Of a stretch of DNA of 64,000 nucleotides, positions 7,753-16,948 are shown piece after piece. The DNA is taken from positions 1-64,000 of the forward strand of contig NZ_CANLWM010000011.1 in the NCBI RefSeq assembly GCF_947494875.1, given 5' to 3'. Made by a program: the position numbers and the translations under genes. The stretch comes from an uncultured Williamsia sp. (GTDB lineage: Bacteria > Actinomycetota > Actinomycetes > Mycobacteriales > Mycobacteriaceae). The notes beneath the pieces are model-generated. The model was not told the origin of the DNA, ran no database searches, and saw nothing but the letters and a program-made list of their open reading frames with translations. Each line of letters starts with the position of its first letter. The first letter of the stretch is position 1.

Positions 7753-8850
7753 CTAGGTGAGCGGTGTGATCTTGACCAGCCCCTGGCCGAGATCACCGGG
7801 CAGGGCAGCCCGGACGTTGGCCTGAGTCGGGATCCAGTCGGTATCGGCGAAGCGTACGCGCAGGTCAAAGGTGACCTCGTCGACGGCGCCGGCCGCCAAC
7901 TCGTCGACGTTCTTGTCGAGGACCGACCGATCGTCGGGATGTATCTCAGCGTTCTCGCGCGTCCAGCGGTCCAACGGTGCGGGAGGGGCGTGAAACCACT
8001 CGAGGATGATGCGTGTGGGGAAGTTCAGGTGTCCGATGCCGGCGTCGGTGGGCGCCTCGGTCATTCCGAACGCGGACCGCACCAGCGCGGCATTGAATCC
8101 CGCCGCCGGCATCGGCGGTCGGATGTCGGTGACGTCGTGAACGAGGCCGCGCATGATCGAGCGTTCGCCGGGCGCCGGTCGGACTGCCTTGAACGTCATG
8201 AAGGCGCTGCGCTGTACGCCGTCGACGCCAGTCATCAACAGATCGCTGTAGAAGGTCGAATCGTCCTCGACCTCGTCGGCCAGGACTTCACTGGTCCACG
8301 CACCGAGCTCGTTGATCCGGGGGAACTCGTCGAACAGCGAGAACACCTCGGGGCTGACGCGCTGGGCATGAGGGACGCTCTCGTCGACGCCCATGATCTC
8401 CGATTCCATGGTCGGCCCGTGGTAGGTGACCTGGTCGGTGGGGTCCCATACGAAGGCTCCGCACTTGCGGCGGCCGGCGAGGAAGGCTCCCGGATCGTCG
8501 GTGCCGGTGATGAGCACCTGAACAGCGAATACGACGCTGTCTGGTCCGAGGATCGGCGCTGCGAACAGGCTCAGTGTGTCGTTGGTGTTTGTCGCGAAGC
8601 GGCGGTGCGCTGGTTGGCCGTCACGGCGTACTTCGTCGACGATGCCGACCAATCCGACGGTGATGGTGGAGTCGGTGAAGCGTTGCCGACGGCTGATGGA
8701 TGTGAAGCGTTTGGGCTTGTCCGTGTCGAACACAACCGTGGGTGTTCCGGTGCCCATGGTCTCAATGAGCAGCCAGCTGTCGCCGGCGTCGATCGCCTCG
8801 GGTTGCGTCGCCTCCAGCGCGGTCCGCGACGTGGTCGGTTGCTCCGCCAT
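7753..8850 (-). CDS. Rv3651-like sensor protein (GAF/PAS-type)
   Basis: 365 aa. The N-terminal SWLLIETMG...TPTVVFD resembles the opening of mycobacterial proteins of the Rv3651 type, which have an N-terminal domain, a middle GAF-like domain and a C-terminal PAS-like domain. Here the last third (EWFHAPPAPLDRWTRENAEIHPDDR ... FDLRVRFADTDWIPTQANVRA) reads as a PAS fold. No output domain or membrane segment is visible. The assignment rests on remembered family features and needs a profile search; ligand unknown. Confidence 0.6.
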   Translation of the reverse strand: MAEQPTTSRTALEATQPEAIDAGDSWLLIETMGTGTPTVVFDTDKPKRFTSISRRQRFTDSTITVGLVGIVDEVRRDGQPAHRRFATNTNDTLSLFAAPILGPDSVVFAVQVLITGTDDPGAFLAGRRKCGAFVWDPTDQVTYHGPTMESEIMGVDESVPHAQRVSPEVFSLFDEFPRINELGAWTSEVLADEVEDDSTFYSDLLMTGVDGVQRSAFMTFKAVRPAPGERSIMRGLVHDVTDIRPPMPAAGFNAALVRSAFGMTEAPTDAGIGHLNFPTRIILEWFHAPPAPLDRWTRENAEIHPDDRSVLDKNVDELAAGAVDEVTFDLRVRFADTDWIPTQANVRAALPGDLGQGLVKITPLT

Positions 8851-9013
8851 GGTGTCCTCCTCGGGTCCGGCCCGGCTGTATCCCGAGCTCCACCATCTGA
8901 TGCATCCACACGCCGGGAAGTTCCCCGCCGCGCGGTGCAGGTGGAGGTGGCGGTCTACAGCGTCACCACTGACTAGGTCTGCTGGCGTAGCCCGGTCGAA
9001 TTCTCGGATTCTG

Positions 9014-9841
9014 TCACGGCGGGGACGGTGCGATTAGCGCGGACTCTGCTCTTAGTGTGGCTAGCTGGACCGAGTCGTGGGAGCAGAAGACACGGTGCCC
9101 CTTCGCAGCGAGTTCGGAGAGCAGGTGATGGTTTTCCGCGACCCGACCGGTGTTCATGGCTAGGGCTCGTTCGGCGGCTCGCGCGGGCCAGGGCGCTGCG
9201 GGGCCGGGGGTGATCGAATTGCGGTGCATGGCTGCGTCACCGGCGGCGATGAGCCATCCGCGAGCCGGATCCTGGATCACGACCGCGGCGTGGCCGTGGG
9301 TGTGTCCGGGCATGGGGACCAGATAGACCTGCTCACGTGTGTCGATGCAGTGTCCGGCAAGGCCCAGCACCTGGGTATCGGTCTCGCCGTAGGCGGTGGT
9401 CTCTCCCAGTGCGTCGAGGTGAACCCGGCGGTATCGGATGCGGGCCCGCGGCCCGACGCGGGTGAAGGCTGCCTCGAGTTCAGGCGCACTGACGTGTACA
9501 CGAGCGGTGGGGAAATCGCTGGCACCGCCGATGTGGTCGTAGTCGAGGTGGGTGGCGACGATGTCGGTGACGTCCTCCGCGCGAAACCCGAGGGCTTCGA
9601 GTTGTCGCAGGACAGTGCGGGACTCGTCGAGCACGGGTGCCAGCGGATACACGAATGGCCCGAGACGCCTGGTCGTGTGGCGCATGTCAGCGACGCCCAG
9701 GCCGGTGTCGACCAGCACGATCCCCTGGTCGCATTCCATCACGACGACATGGGTGGGGAGCCGGACGAACGGCGCCGGCCGAAAGGTGGCGCCGTCGAGA
9801 TGGTGGATGTGAAGAATGCGACCAAAATCCGCAATCGCCAT
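9014..9841 (-). CDS. metallo-beta-lactamase-fold hydrolase
   Basis: 275 aa from the ATG at 9841, which has GGCGGG upstream; an in-frame GTG at 9868 lacks a binding site. The metal motif is THLDYDHIGG (H98, D100, D102, H103), followed by PMPGHTHGH and AAGDAAMH, the third and fourth ligand blocks of lactonase-like hydrolases of the AiiA/AttM group. The usual HxHxDH is HxDxDH here, a variant seen in some actinobacterial members. A lactone or ester substrate is plausible but unproven. It is monocistronic, with an AT-rich upstream region. Confidence 0.8.
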   Translation of the reverse strand: MAIADFGRILHIHHLDGATFRPAPFVRLPTHVVVMECDQGIVLVDTGLGVADMRHTTRRLGPFVYPLAPVLDESRTVLRQLEALGFRAEDVTDIVATHLDYDHIGGASDFPTARVHVSAPELEAAFTRVGPRARIRYRRVHLDALGETTAYGETDTQVLGLAGHCIDTREQVYLVPMPGHTHGHAAVVIQDPARGWLIAAGDAAMHRNSITPGPAAPWPARAAERALAMNTGRVAENHHLLSELAAKGHRVFCSHDSVQLATLRAESALIAPSPP

Positions 9842-10057
9842 TGATAAATACCCGCCTAAAGAAGACACAAGAGGACAGCCGGAAACCTCGATGCGTCCGC
9901 AGGCGCGTGATCAGCCAGCGGGATTGTGCGCGGTCACATGCAGAAAGGCGCACGCGCGTGGAAAAGATAGCAAATATTCTCCTTAGCCGTGGAAACGCCT
10001 TAGGCTGTATCTCATGACCGCCGCGTCGGGGAGCTGGCGGGATCGCTAGGGGGAGCT

Positions 10058-10255
10058 ATGTCCGCGCTGCAGTGCGCTGCTGCGATCACTGTTTCTTTGA
10101 CCTGGGCAATCTTCATCGGCCTCGCTGCGGGGCTCTTCTTGTCGCTGCCGCGATGGTCTGAGGAGAGCCGTCAGCTCATCCCGGGGGATTGGATGGGTAC
10201 GGCGGTGGCAGGAGCCATGCCTGTCGGCGTCGCCCCTGTCGACCTGCGTTCGTAG
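10058..10255 (+). CDS. possible small membrane protein
   Basis: 65 aa from an ATG preceded by AGGGGGAGCT. Residues about 7-30 (AAAITVSLTWAIFIGLAAGLF) form one clear membrane helix. The last 80 bases overlap the 3' end of the convergent replication gene, which weakens the case. Unknown function. Confidence 0.4.
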   Translation: MSALQCAAAITVSLTWAIFIGLAAGLFLSLPRWSEESRQLIPGDWMGTAVAGAMPVGVAPVDLRS

Positions 10256-12107
10256 ACCCACCTTTGGGGTGGGACCACCCACCACCCGAGATCAGCGCCA
10301 GTTGCGTCCCAGATTTCGTGCGCCGCGCCGCGAGCCGTCGGCGCAACCGCTCGACCGCCTGGCGAGACAGCCGGTGCCAGGCCTCCCGCTCCAGGTTGAT
10401 GCGTGTCAGCAGAGCCGACCGCAACGCGGGAACGCCCAGTGTCGCAGCGGCCTCGTCGAGTGCAGTTCCCGTGCGGGACCAGCGGGTCCCGCGCCCGCTG
10501 CCGTGCCGTTGGACCAGACCTGCCGCCTCGAGTTTCGCCAGCAGTAGCCGCACCCCGTGGGTGAGGGTTCCAGGCGCCAGCCCGCACGCGCCGGCGACGT
10601 CGGGGAGTCGGGTTGGGGTGGTGGGGGTGTGGTGGAGGACCTGGCGGGCAGCGTGGCCTAGGAGGGACCACAGCGGGTGCAGGATCCGCTCAGGGTCTGT
10701 GACTTCATGTACCGATTCCGTGCGGTAAGTGGTCGATGGGACCGCCAGGGTGTAGCGGTTGGCCTCGCCGGGTGCGGTGTGACGGTCGTGGGCGATGGTG
10801 AGGACCAGGAGTCCTCGCCGCACCAGGCTGTGCAGAAGTGCGTTCACGCCGCCGAGCGACGCCGAGGACAGCCAGGCGCTCAGGTCACGGACAGCGATCG
10901 GACGACTCGTGATCCCGTATCCGTCGCTGAACCGGCGGTGGATGACTGCCACGGCGGCCGCGACGAGCGTCGGATCATCCCAGCAGGCGACCTCGGCGAG
11001 AGCGGCCGCGATCACGCCGGCATCACCGGGGTCGACCTCTTTTGGGCGAAGTGCGCGGGCACGGGTGACGATGGACTCCCAGTGCCGTTGGCAGTTCGAG
11101 CGGTATCCGGGTGCAATGTCACGGCCGTGCTGGTGGTCCTCGTCATCGCGTTCAACGAACTTCACGAAGGCGGGCCACCGCCGGTAGGACGCGGACGCCG
11201 CCGACCAGGAGCGGATGCCTCGGGCCCACAGGACCCAGGCGGCGGCGGTGGCGGCGTCAGATCGCTGGCCGGCTTTCGGCTCGGTGGTCAGGATCTTGAA
11301 CTGGCGCGGTGTCATCGCCGGGATGCGGCGCCATGCTCTCGGTGTGTCGGCATTGATGACGACGTCATCGCCTCGCCGCACCACCCCGCCCCTGCGGGTG
11401 GTCGCGGCTCGGTCGGCGGCAAGCTCGGCGCTGGCCGTCAGAGGGGAGCCGGCGAGCGCTGTCGAGGTGAGTGCTTGTTGTAGCCGACGGACTGCGGCTA
11501 CGCCCGAGGTCGGGCGACCGTCCTCGTCGATGGGCGTGCAGGGGTGGCCACCCTTGAGCGAGGCCGATCCCGGTAGGCGAATGGAGCCGCCGGCCTCGAT
11601 GACAGCCAGAGCGGTGCGCTCGAGGTCGTGGTGTCGGCGGATCGACTCGACGCTGGTCGACAGGGCCACGCGGCTGGCGATGGTGGGGCAGGCGAACGCA
11701 AGGTGTTGGGAATCCGGTGACCCTGACGCGGCCCCGTAGGCGAAGTGAGCGGCGGCCTCGTCAGCGGCGGCGAGAACGTGTTCGCGCACCTGGTCTGCAC
11801 ATCGGTCGACGTCGACGAAAAGCAAGTCCGGGCGGACAGGGGCAACAACTGCCCAGGCCGGGTGACGCGGGTCTCGATGAGCAGACTCCGCGATGAGCTG
11901 AGCCGGATCGCCGGTCGCGACACGGCGAGCCTTGTTGGGCGTGCCGGTCGGCTCCAGCGCATACGCCAGCGCGCCGTCGGCGGCGAGGAGCCTGCACAGC
12001 TCCGCGTACGGCGATACCGCATCCGTGTCGGATTTGTGATGCGACACGATTGTTCCGAGGATTGCAGCGCCTTTGGAGTGCGCTGTACCCTGGGCTCTGT
12101 CCACCAA
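10176..12107 (-). CDS. replication initiator / primase-like protein
   Basis: 643 aa beginning at TTG 12107 (GTG 12104 is an alternative), with GAAAGGGA 5-7 bases upstream. The N-terminal third has spaced motifs like an archaeo-eukaryotic-type primase: FVDVD (DxD), then SPDSQHLAFAC, then GGSIRLPGSASLKGGHPC. The C-terminal half has winged-helix-like segments (RLPDVAGACGLAPGTLTHGVRLLLAKLEAAGLVQR). This layout fits actinobacterial plasmid Rep proteins. It is the only replication candidate in the window; sequence motifs are suggestive, not diagnostic. Confidence 0.6.
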   Translation of the reverse strand: MVDRAQGTAHSKGAAILGTIVSHHKSDTDAVSPYAELCRLLAADGALAYALEPTGTPNKARRVATGDPAQLIAESAHRDPRHPAWAVVAPVRPDLLFVDVDRCADQVREHVLAAADEAAAHFAYGAASGSPDSQHLAFACPTIASRVALSTSVESIRRHHDLERTALAVIEAGGSIRLPGSASLKGGHPCTPIDEDGRPTSGVAAVRRLQQALTSTALAGSPLTASAELAADRAATTRRGGVVRRGDDVVINADTPRAWRRIPAMTPRQFKILTTEPKAGQRSDAATAAAWVLWARGIRSWSAASASYRRWPAFVKFVERDDEDHQHGRDIAPGYRSNCQRHWESIVTRARALRPKEVDPGDAGVIAAALAEVACWDDPTLVAAAVAVIHRRFSDGYGITSRPIAVRDLSAWLSSASLGGVNALLHSLVRRGLLVLTIAHDRHTAPGEANRYTLAVPSTTYRTESVHEVTDPERILHPLWSLLGHAARQVLHHTPTTPTRLPDVAGACGLAPGTLTHGVRLLLAKLEAAGLVQRHGSGRGTRWSRTGTALDEAAATLGVPALRSALLTRINLEREAWHRLSRQAVERLRRRLAARRTKSGTQLALISGGGWSHPKGGSTNAGRQGRRRQAWLLPPPYPSNPPG

Positions 12108-12161
12108 GACAGTCCCTTTCGAGGGTGGCGGGGGAAGCGAGCTGCAACTCGCTCCTCATAC

Positions 12162-12189
12162 GGCTCTTCTGGCGTCAGCCAGAGGGGCC
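12162..12189 (-). terminator. hairpin between the repeat-domain gene and the rep candidate
   Basis: GGCTCTTCTGGC (12162-12173) and GCCAGAGGGGCC (12178-12189) fold around a GTCA loop with wobble pairs. It could end or attenuate transcription into the replication gene whose start is 55 bases further on. Confidence 0.5.
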
Positions 12190-12207
12190 GTTCGTCATTT
12201 CTGAGGT

Positions 12208-12744
12208 CTATGCGCTGATCGGCAGCATGTCCTCCTCCTGGATCAGATCGGCGCCGAGCACCAGGTCCGGGCGACCGGCCGCGATGGCGAACAAGTCCGC
12301 TCCGTACCGGCTGACGTTCGAGTAGCCCGCCGCGGTAGCCAGACCCTTGGTGTTGACTTCGGCTGCCACGCGGACCATGTAGCGCTCGCACTCTCCGCGT
12401 TGGACCTGCGGAGGTCCGTCGAATCCGTCAAGTGACGGCAGCGTCCGCCACGCTGTCCGCGGCCCCACCAACAGGTCCAGGCGGTCGGCGATGCTGGCGA
12501 ACATATCTGCCCCGTACCGGCTGACGTTGGAGTAACCAGCCTGCGCAGCAAGCTCTTTGACGTTGATCTCCTTCGCGGCCCGGATCATGTACGTGTCGCG
12601 GTCGCCAAGATTGTGTTGTGGCACGACCAGTCCTCCTCCGACTTTTCGACAACGATCCAGGGACGCCGAGTGCCATCTTGCGTGAAACTGCAACTCCAGC
12701 GGGGACGACACGCCGGTCGGCGTTTCAGTTTCAGTGATCGGCAT
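12208..12744 (-). CDS. protein with two tandem HTH-like repeats
   Basis: 178 aa. Two copies of a roughly 45-residue unit are obvious: RDTYMIRAAKEINVKELAAQ with AGYSNVSRYGADMF (about 48-95), and ERYMVRVAAEVNTKGLATA with AGYSNVSRYGADLF (about 121-168). The shared AGYSNVSRYGAD following a short helix suggests a helix-turn-helix. It lies just upstream of the rep candidate, so copy-number control is a reasonable guess. Not a family I recognise. Confidence 0.65.
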   Translation of the reverse strand: MPITETETPTGVSSPLELQFHARWHSASLDRCRKVGGGLVVPQHNLGDRDTYMIRAAKEINVKELAAQAGYSNVSRYGADMFASIADRLDLLVGPRTAWRTLPSLDGFDGPPQVQRGECERYMVRVAAEVNTKGLATAAGYSNVSRYGADLFAIAAGRPDLVLGADLIQEEDMLPISA

Positions 12745-12940
12745 GTCCTCTCGCTTCGACGGTTGATGCCGTCGTCGGCCATGTGGTCTACTGAGGTCAC
12801 CGAGCGATCTCGATCAGCTCGGTTCACGCCCGCAGAGCTGTCGATTCGCTCTCGGATGGCGAAGGTCCGGCAGTGGCTGTATCCCAGCTGCTGCTACCCG
12901 TCTCCGAGAGGACAGTGCGATGCAGCTCCCGACGTGTTCT

Positions 12941-13387
12941 TCAGGCACTCGTGCCCGGTGGGCGCGCCTTGGCGCGCGCATGAGCGGCTGCGAGCTCGGC
13001 TGTGGTGACTCCGAGTTCGCGCGCAATTGCCTGAGCGACAGCATCGGTCGGGTCGACCTCGCCGCGCTCGATGGCGCCGACCATCGCCGTACTGACACCG
13101 GCCGCTTTGCCAAGCTGCGGCTGGGTCATCCCACGCAGCACTCGCAGATCACCCGGGAAGCGTTCGTCGACGGGCACCCGCACAATGTCTGCGATCGAGA
13201 TCCCGAGCCGAGCAACCACTTTCACCAGGACGTCGACCTGCGGGGTCGCCTTACCCGCCTCCCAGTGATACAGGGTCGCGCGACCCACCCCAGCCAACCG
13301 CGCCAGGTCGGCCTGCGAAATGTTTGCGGCCTCGCGAGCCTCGCGCAGCGCCGCGGGGGAGAAGCCGCGCATCACACGGCGACTCAC
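12941..13387 (-). CDS. double XRE-type HTH regulator
   Basis: 148 aa from GTG 13387, which has GGAG 5 bases upstream; the frame is open to 13423 but without a better site. Two HTH domains are fused: residues about 12-60 (REAREAANISQADLARLAGVGRATLYHWEAGK) and about 80-130 (LRGMTQPQLGKAAGVSTAMVGAIERGEV). Two XRE domains in one short chain suggest binding to a composite operator, possibly the repeats at 13459-13479 just upstream. Confidence 0.85.
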   Translation of the reverse strand: MSRRVMRGFSPAALREAREAANISQADLARLAGVGRATLYHWEAGKATPQVDVLVKVVARLGISIADIVRVPVDERFPGDLRVLRGMTQPQLGKAAGVSTAMVGAIERGEVDPTDAVAQAIARELGVTTAELAAAHARAKARPPGTSA

Positions 13388-13458
13388 GCCGGCTCCGCGC
13401 CGATACCCCTCATGTCTGCACACCTTGCCTTCACCGCTCCTAAGTCTTACTGCCGAAA

Positions 13459-13479
13459 GTTATAGCGCAGTGTTATAGT
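13459..13479. promoter_or_regulatory. direct-repeat operator / -10 region
   Basis: GTTATAG occurs at 13459-13465 and 13472-13478, 13 bases apart; the second copy contains TATAGT (13474-13479), a good -10 box for rightward transcription. It is upstream of the double-XRE gene, in a GC-rich setting where such AT patches stand out. Confidence 0.5.
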
Positions 13480-13496
13480 ACAGACCTCGACGTGGC

Positions 13497-13574
13497 GTGA
13501 GTGACGGCAGCGGAAGTGCCGCGAAGTTGCTAGTGGTCACGAAGAGGGTGAAAGAGACCGATCCGGGCGCCTGA
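13497..13574 (+). CDS. possible 25-aa leader peptide
   Basis: GTG at 13497, stop TGA at 13572: VSDGSGSAAKLLVVTKRVKE then TDPGA. It starts 17 bases after the TATAGT box and ends inside the left arm of a strong hairpin, an arrangement like a leader peptide with an attenuator. No ribosome-binding site is visible. Confidence 0.3.
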   Translation: MSDGSGSAAKLLVVTKRVKETDPGA

Positions 13575-13605
13575 GTGATTGGCGTCCCTGGGGCACCCGG
13601 ATCGG
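13558..13605 (+). terminator. strong hairpin, terminator or small-RNA end
   Basis: CCGATCCGGGCGCC (13558-13571) pairs with GGCACCCGGATCGG (13592-13605) with one mismatch across a 20-nt loop. No gene starts until 14044 apart from a weak ORF, so the 13480-13605 transcript would be a short leader or small RNA. Confidence 0.5.
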
Positions 13606-13678
13606 CGAAGCCAGCCGCGAGCGGCTGACCGTCTCAGCGTAGGCGGCTCAGCCGGTCGATGACCCGCATGGAGCCTCT

Positions 13679-13933
13679 ATGTCTCTCATCGCGCGATCCG
13701 CGTACCCGAGTGAGCGGTGCCCTGCGACTCCACCCGGCTTTCGCTGTTCTGCTGGCCACGACGGCCAGCGCGAGACCTGCCCGCTGGGCCATCACATCGT
13801 GCCCGCGCACGCGGGCAACTCGTCCGTCCCCTGGGTGACCGGTTGCGGCCACCCAGGGGCCGGCGCAGTCGTCGGCGTAGCGGATGGCCGTCCGCGTTCG
13901 CCTCGTGCTGCAACTCCCGGTCGGGCGGTCTGA
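13679..13933 (+). CDS. possible small Cys/His-rich protein
   Basis: 84 aa from an ATG with GGAG 5 bases upstream. The middle is rich in Cys and His (CPATPPGFRCSAGHDGQ, ETCPLGHH, GCGHPGA), which could bind zinc. Competing open frames cover the same DNA on both strands, so support is weak. Confidence 0.35.
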   Translation: MSLIARSAYPSERCPATPPGFRCSAGHDGQRETCPLGHHIVPAHAGNSSVPWVTGCGHPGAGAVVGVADGRPRSPRAATPGRAV

Positions 13934-14043
13934 TTTGCCGTCTCTCGCCCGACCGGTGGGTGTCCAGGAGTCCGTTTCGACTGCCCTGAACAGCTGCAAA
14001 TGTAGCTGCGCGGGGCGGTCATCAGCAGAAGGAAGTCGCTGAC

Positions 14044-15678
14044 ATGGCCAGTTTGCGGGTGCGGTTGTCGACCGCGTTCGTCGCCGTCACGGTCCCGGCG
14101 GTAGTCGCCGCGGGGACTGTGGTGGCGCCGGGGAACGCCTCGGCGGCCCCGGCCGCGGGGTGCGCCCCGCTGTATGTGGTGGGGGTGCCGGGCACGGGGG
14201 AGACGTCGGATACCGGTTCAACGGATCTGTCGTCGGGGATGCTCGGCTCCATCGTGCGACCGCTCGCATCGCTGGCCGGGTCGTTGACCAAAGACGTTGC
14301 GGTGCCCTACGACGCCGGGTTCGGCGGCGCGGTCAAGGGCGGCGACATGCCCTATGCGCAGTCGGTCACCCAGGGCGAGACCCGCCTCAAGACCGCGCTC
14401 ACGCAGATCGCGAACCGTTGCGACAACACACAGTTCACCCTCGCCGGTTACAGCCAGGGCGCGCAGATCGTCAACAAGATCGCCAAGCAGATCGGTCAGG
14501 GCTCGGGCCCGATCAGCGCCGACAAGGTCGCCGGTGTCGCACTGCTGGGTAACCCGGCACGCCAAGCCGGGTCACCGACGTTCCCCGGCTCGGGCACCCG
14601 CCCGCAGGCACTCGCCGATTCCGGGTCGAGCGCGGTGAACAACATCCCGCCGTATCAGGCCCCGACCCCGACGGGCGGCGGGATCGGCCCGACCGCCGAC
14701 AGCGCCGGGGACTACGGGCAGCTCGAGGGACGGGTCGGCGACTTTTGCGCCCCCGGCGATCTCGCGTGCGACGCCCCGTCGAACTCGCCGATCGTGCACG
14801 TGGTCACCAACCTCGCCGGCCAGAGCAAGCTCGACCAGCAGGACCCGGTCGGCACGCTGGCCTCGGTCGCCACCGCACTGGGGTCCACGGCGATCAAGGC
14901 CGGTGTCGACGTCGTCAACCAGGACGTCTCCGGCGACACCCTGGACTCGCTGTCCTACACCCCGTCCGAGCCGCTGTCGCAGCGCCTGGCGACCGCATCG
15001 GATCCGCGGACCCCGATGCCGGGGATCAACGACACCGTCAACGCGCTGATCAAGGTCGGCACGATCGGGTTCAACGCCGTGAAGACGGTCGTGCAGACCG
15101 TGTTCACCCCCGACACCATCGCCCAGGTCGCAGCGGTCGGGCTGGCGAACCCGATCGCCGCGCTCGGTGTTCTCGGGGCGAAGATCCCCGGCGCCCTGGT
15201 GCAGCTCGTACCGCCGTCGACGGTGTCGCGGTGGGCCGACGAGGCATTCCAGGCCGTGCAGACCGAGGTGACCACCAACTCCGATCTGCTGAACCTGACC
15301 AACCTCGTCTCCTACTGGAACGCCGGGCAGACCCACACCTCCTACGGCAAAGCCTCGGCGTCGCCGTCGACGCCGTCCCCGGCGCTCTACATCGCGCAGT
15401 GGTTCGCCGCCCTGGCCCACGACGCGGCGGGGCAGCACTCGTTCACCCCGTACCGCTCCGACGGTGTCCTCAACTACGACACCAGCTCCGACGCGTCGGC
15501 GTCGTCGGTGTTCACCCCGTCACTGCCGCCGCTGTCCACGGCGTCGACGACCACCTCGACCCCGGACCTGGGGTCGGTCGGTGACGGCTCCACCTGGATG
15601 CCCGAGGGCGGCTACTCCGCCGGGACCACCAGCACACCCACCACCACCGCACCGGCGTCGTCGGCTGCGTCCAACTGA
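14044..15678 (+). CDS. secreted cutinase-family hydrolase, first gene of the conjugation cluster
   Basis: 544 aa. Sec signal peptide (residues 1-36, ending ASAAPA), then an alpha/beta-hydrolase cutinase domain: nucleophile GYSQG (about 134-138), CAPGDLACD with the catalytic Asp (about 237-245) and IVHV with the His. Cutinases are usually about 200-250 aa; here a further 280 residues follow, ending in a Ser/Thr/Pro tail. In mycolate bacteria such enzymes cleave lipid esters. Being the first gene of the transfer operon, it may act on the outer envelope of donor or recipient; that is inference. Confidence 0.85.
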   Translation: MASLRVRLSTAFVAVTVPAVVAAGTVVAPGNASAAPAAGCAPLYVVGVPGTGETSDTGSTDLSSGMLGSIVRPLASLAGSLTKDVAVPYDAGFGGAVKGGDMPYAQSVTQGETRLKTALTQIANRCDNTQFTLAGYSQGAQIVNKIAKQIGQGSGPISADKVAGVALLGNPARQAGSPTFPGSGTRPQALADSGSSAVNNIPPYQAPTPTGGGIGPTADSAGDYGQLEGRVGDFCAPGDLACDAPSNSPIVHVVTNLAGQSKLDQQDPVGTLASVATALGSTAIKAGVDVVNQDVSGDTLDSLSYTPSEPLSQRLATASDPRTPMPGINDTVNALIKVGTIGFNAVKTVVQTVFTPDTIAQVAAVGLANPIAALGVLGAKIPGALVQLVPPSTVSRWADEAFQAVQTEVTTNSDLLNLTNLVSYWNAGQTHTSYGKASASPSTPSPALYIAQWFAALAHDAAGQHSFTPYRSDGVLNYDTSSDASASSVFTPSLPPLSTASTTTSTPDLGSVGDGSTWMPEGGYSAGTTSTPTTTAPASSAASN

Positions 15679-15692
15679 AAGAGGAAACCCCT

Positions 15693-16937
15693 GTGTCTCT
15701 GCACCACAGCACCACTCACCGGGTGAGCACGACCGCGGTCGCCGCCCTGGCCGTGGCCGCGATCGCCACCGGCGCCGCCGGACAGGCACTCGCCGCACCG
15801 CCCGGGTCGGCGCCGCCGTCGACCGACGTCGCCCCCGGCACCGCCCCCTCCACCCCGGCACCGGTGCCGCCGCAGGCGACCGGACCGTCGATCATCCCGG
15901 CTCCGACCTACGACGCCCCGCCGGTCTACGAGGGCACCAGCGACTACACACCGCCGGTGTACTCCGGTGTCTACAACCCCGCCCCGCCGCGGCTGACCGC
16001 GCCGCGACCGGTGAAGCCGGTGAACCCGATCCTCCCGCGGCCGGGGACGTTGAAGTTCGGCAACATCCATGTCGCGCAACCGGCCTGGCTGTCGGATGCT
16101 GATGCCCGCAACCTCAACGGGCAGGCCGCGACGATCGAGGCGCGCACCGCCACCTACTACGAGTCGATCGGCTTCCCGAAGGACCAGGCCGCCCGCAACG
16201 CCGCCTCGACCACCGTCGGCATCCTCGTCGGCGGCGCCGCCGGTGCCGTGGCGCTCGGCATCCCGGCCGCCATCGCCGGCGGCATCATCGGCCTACCGGT
16301 CGGTGCGGGGGTCGGCGCGGCGACCGGCGCGATCATCGGCGGGATCGGCGGTACGCCGCTGGCCCCCGGACCCGGTACCGCCGCAGGTGCCGCCGCACTC
16401 GCCGGCCCGGGTGCGTTGATCGGTCTGGCCGCGGGCCCGGTCGTCGGCGCGCTCGCCGGCGGTGCCGGGGGAGCAGCCCTCGGCGCGCTCGGTGGCGCCG
16501 CCCTCGGTGGCGTCATCGGATACGCCGTCGGCGCAGGCGATCCCGGCGGCAACCCCAACGCCCCGCTCGGCGGCGCGACGAACGAGGACCCGTCGAAGTC
16601 CCGGCCCGCACCGCCGCACCCCGAGGCCAACCAGTACGAGCTGCACCTGGACCGCACGAACCTGCCCGGCAACGGGAAGGTCGACTACGTCGTCAACAAG
16701 ACCGGCGACGTCAGCGGCTCGGTCCAGCTCGGCCCCGTGAAGGCGCCGATCGCGATCTCCCACGCCCAGGCCGACGCCCCGTTCCAGGCGGCCGGAGCGT
16801 TCGCCCAGACCGCCCGCAACACCATCGACGACGCGGTCAGGAACCTCTCCGATCAGGCCCGCAAGGCCATCCCCGGCCTGCGCATCGATTTCCCCCAGCT
16901 GGCCGCCACTCCGGCGGCCGGGACACCGAGAAAGTGA
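15693..16937 (+). CDS. secreted/membrane Gly-Ala-rich conjugation protein
   Basis: 414 aa from GTG 15693 (GAGGAAACCCCT upstream). Signal peptide at 1-31 (ending ALA), a Pro-rich spacer, then about 150 residues of repetitive Gly/Ala/Ile/Val (150-290) forming several hydrophobic GxxxG-type helices, and a polar C-terminal domain. The hydrophobic block resembles glycine-zipper pore or channel segments. Located between the cutinase and small secreted proteins, it may form an envelope-spanning part. Family not recognised. Confidence 0.65.
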   Translation: MSLHHSTTHRVSTTAVAALAVAAIATGAAGQALAAPPGSAPPSTDVAPGTAPSTPAPVPPQATGPSIIPAPTYDAPPVYEGTSDYTPPVYSGVYNPAPPRLTAPRPVKPVNPILPRPGTLKFGNIHVAQPAWLSDADARNLNGQAATIEARTATYYESIGFPKDQAARNAASTTVGILVGGAAGAVALGIPAAIAGGIIGLPVGAGVGAATGAIIGGIGGTPLAPGPGTAAGAAALAGPGALIGLAAGPVVGALAGGAGGAALGALGGAALGGVIGYAVGAGDPGGNPNAPLGGATNEDPSKSRPAPPHPEANQYELHLDRTNLPGNGKVDYVVNKTGDVSGSVQLGPVKAPIAISHAQADAPFQAAGAFAQTARNTIDDAVRNLSDQARKAIPGLRIDFPQLAATPAAGTPRK

Positions 16938-16948
16938 GGAAACCACCG

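Noticed and set aside
7687-8976. 429-aa plus-strand open frame
   Set aside because: Antisense to the Rv3651-like gene; no ribosome site and composition typical of a shadow.
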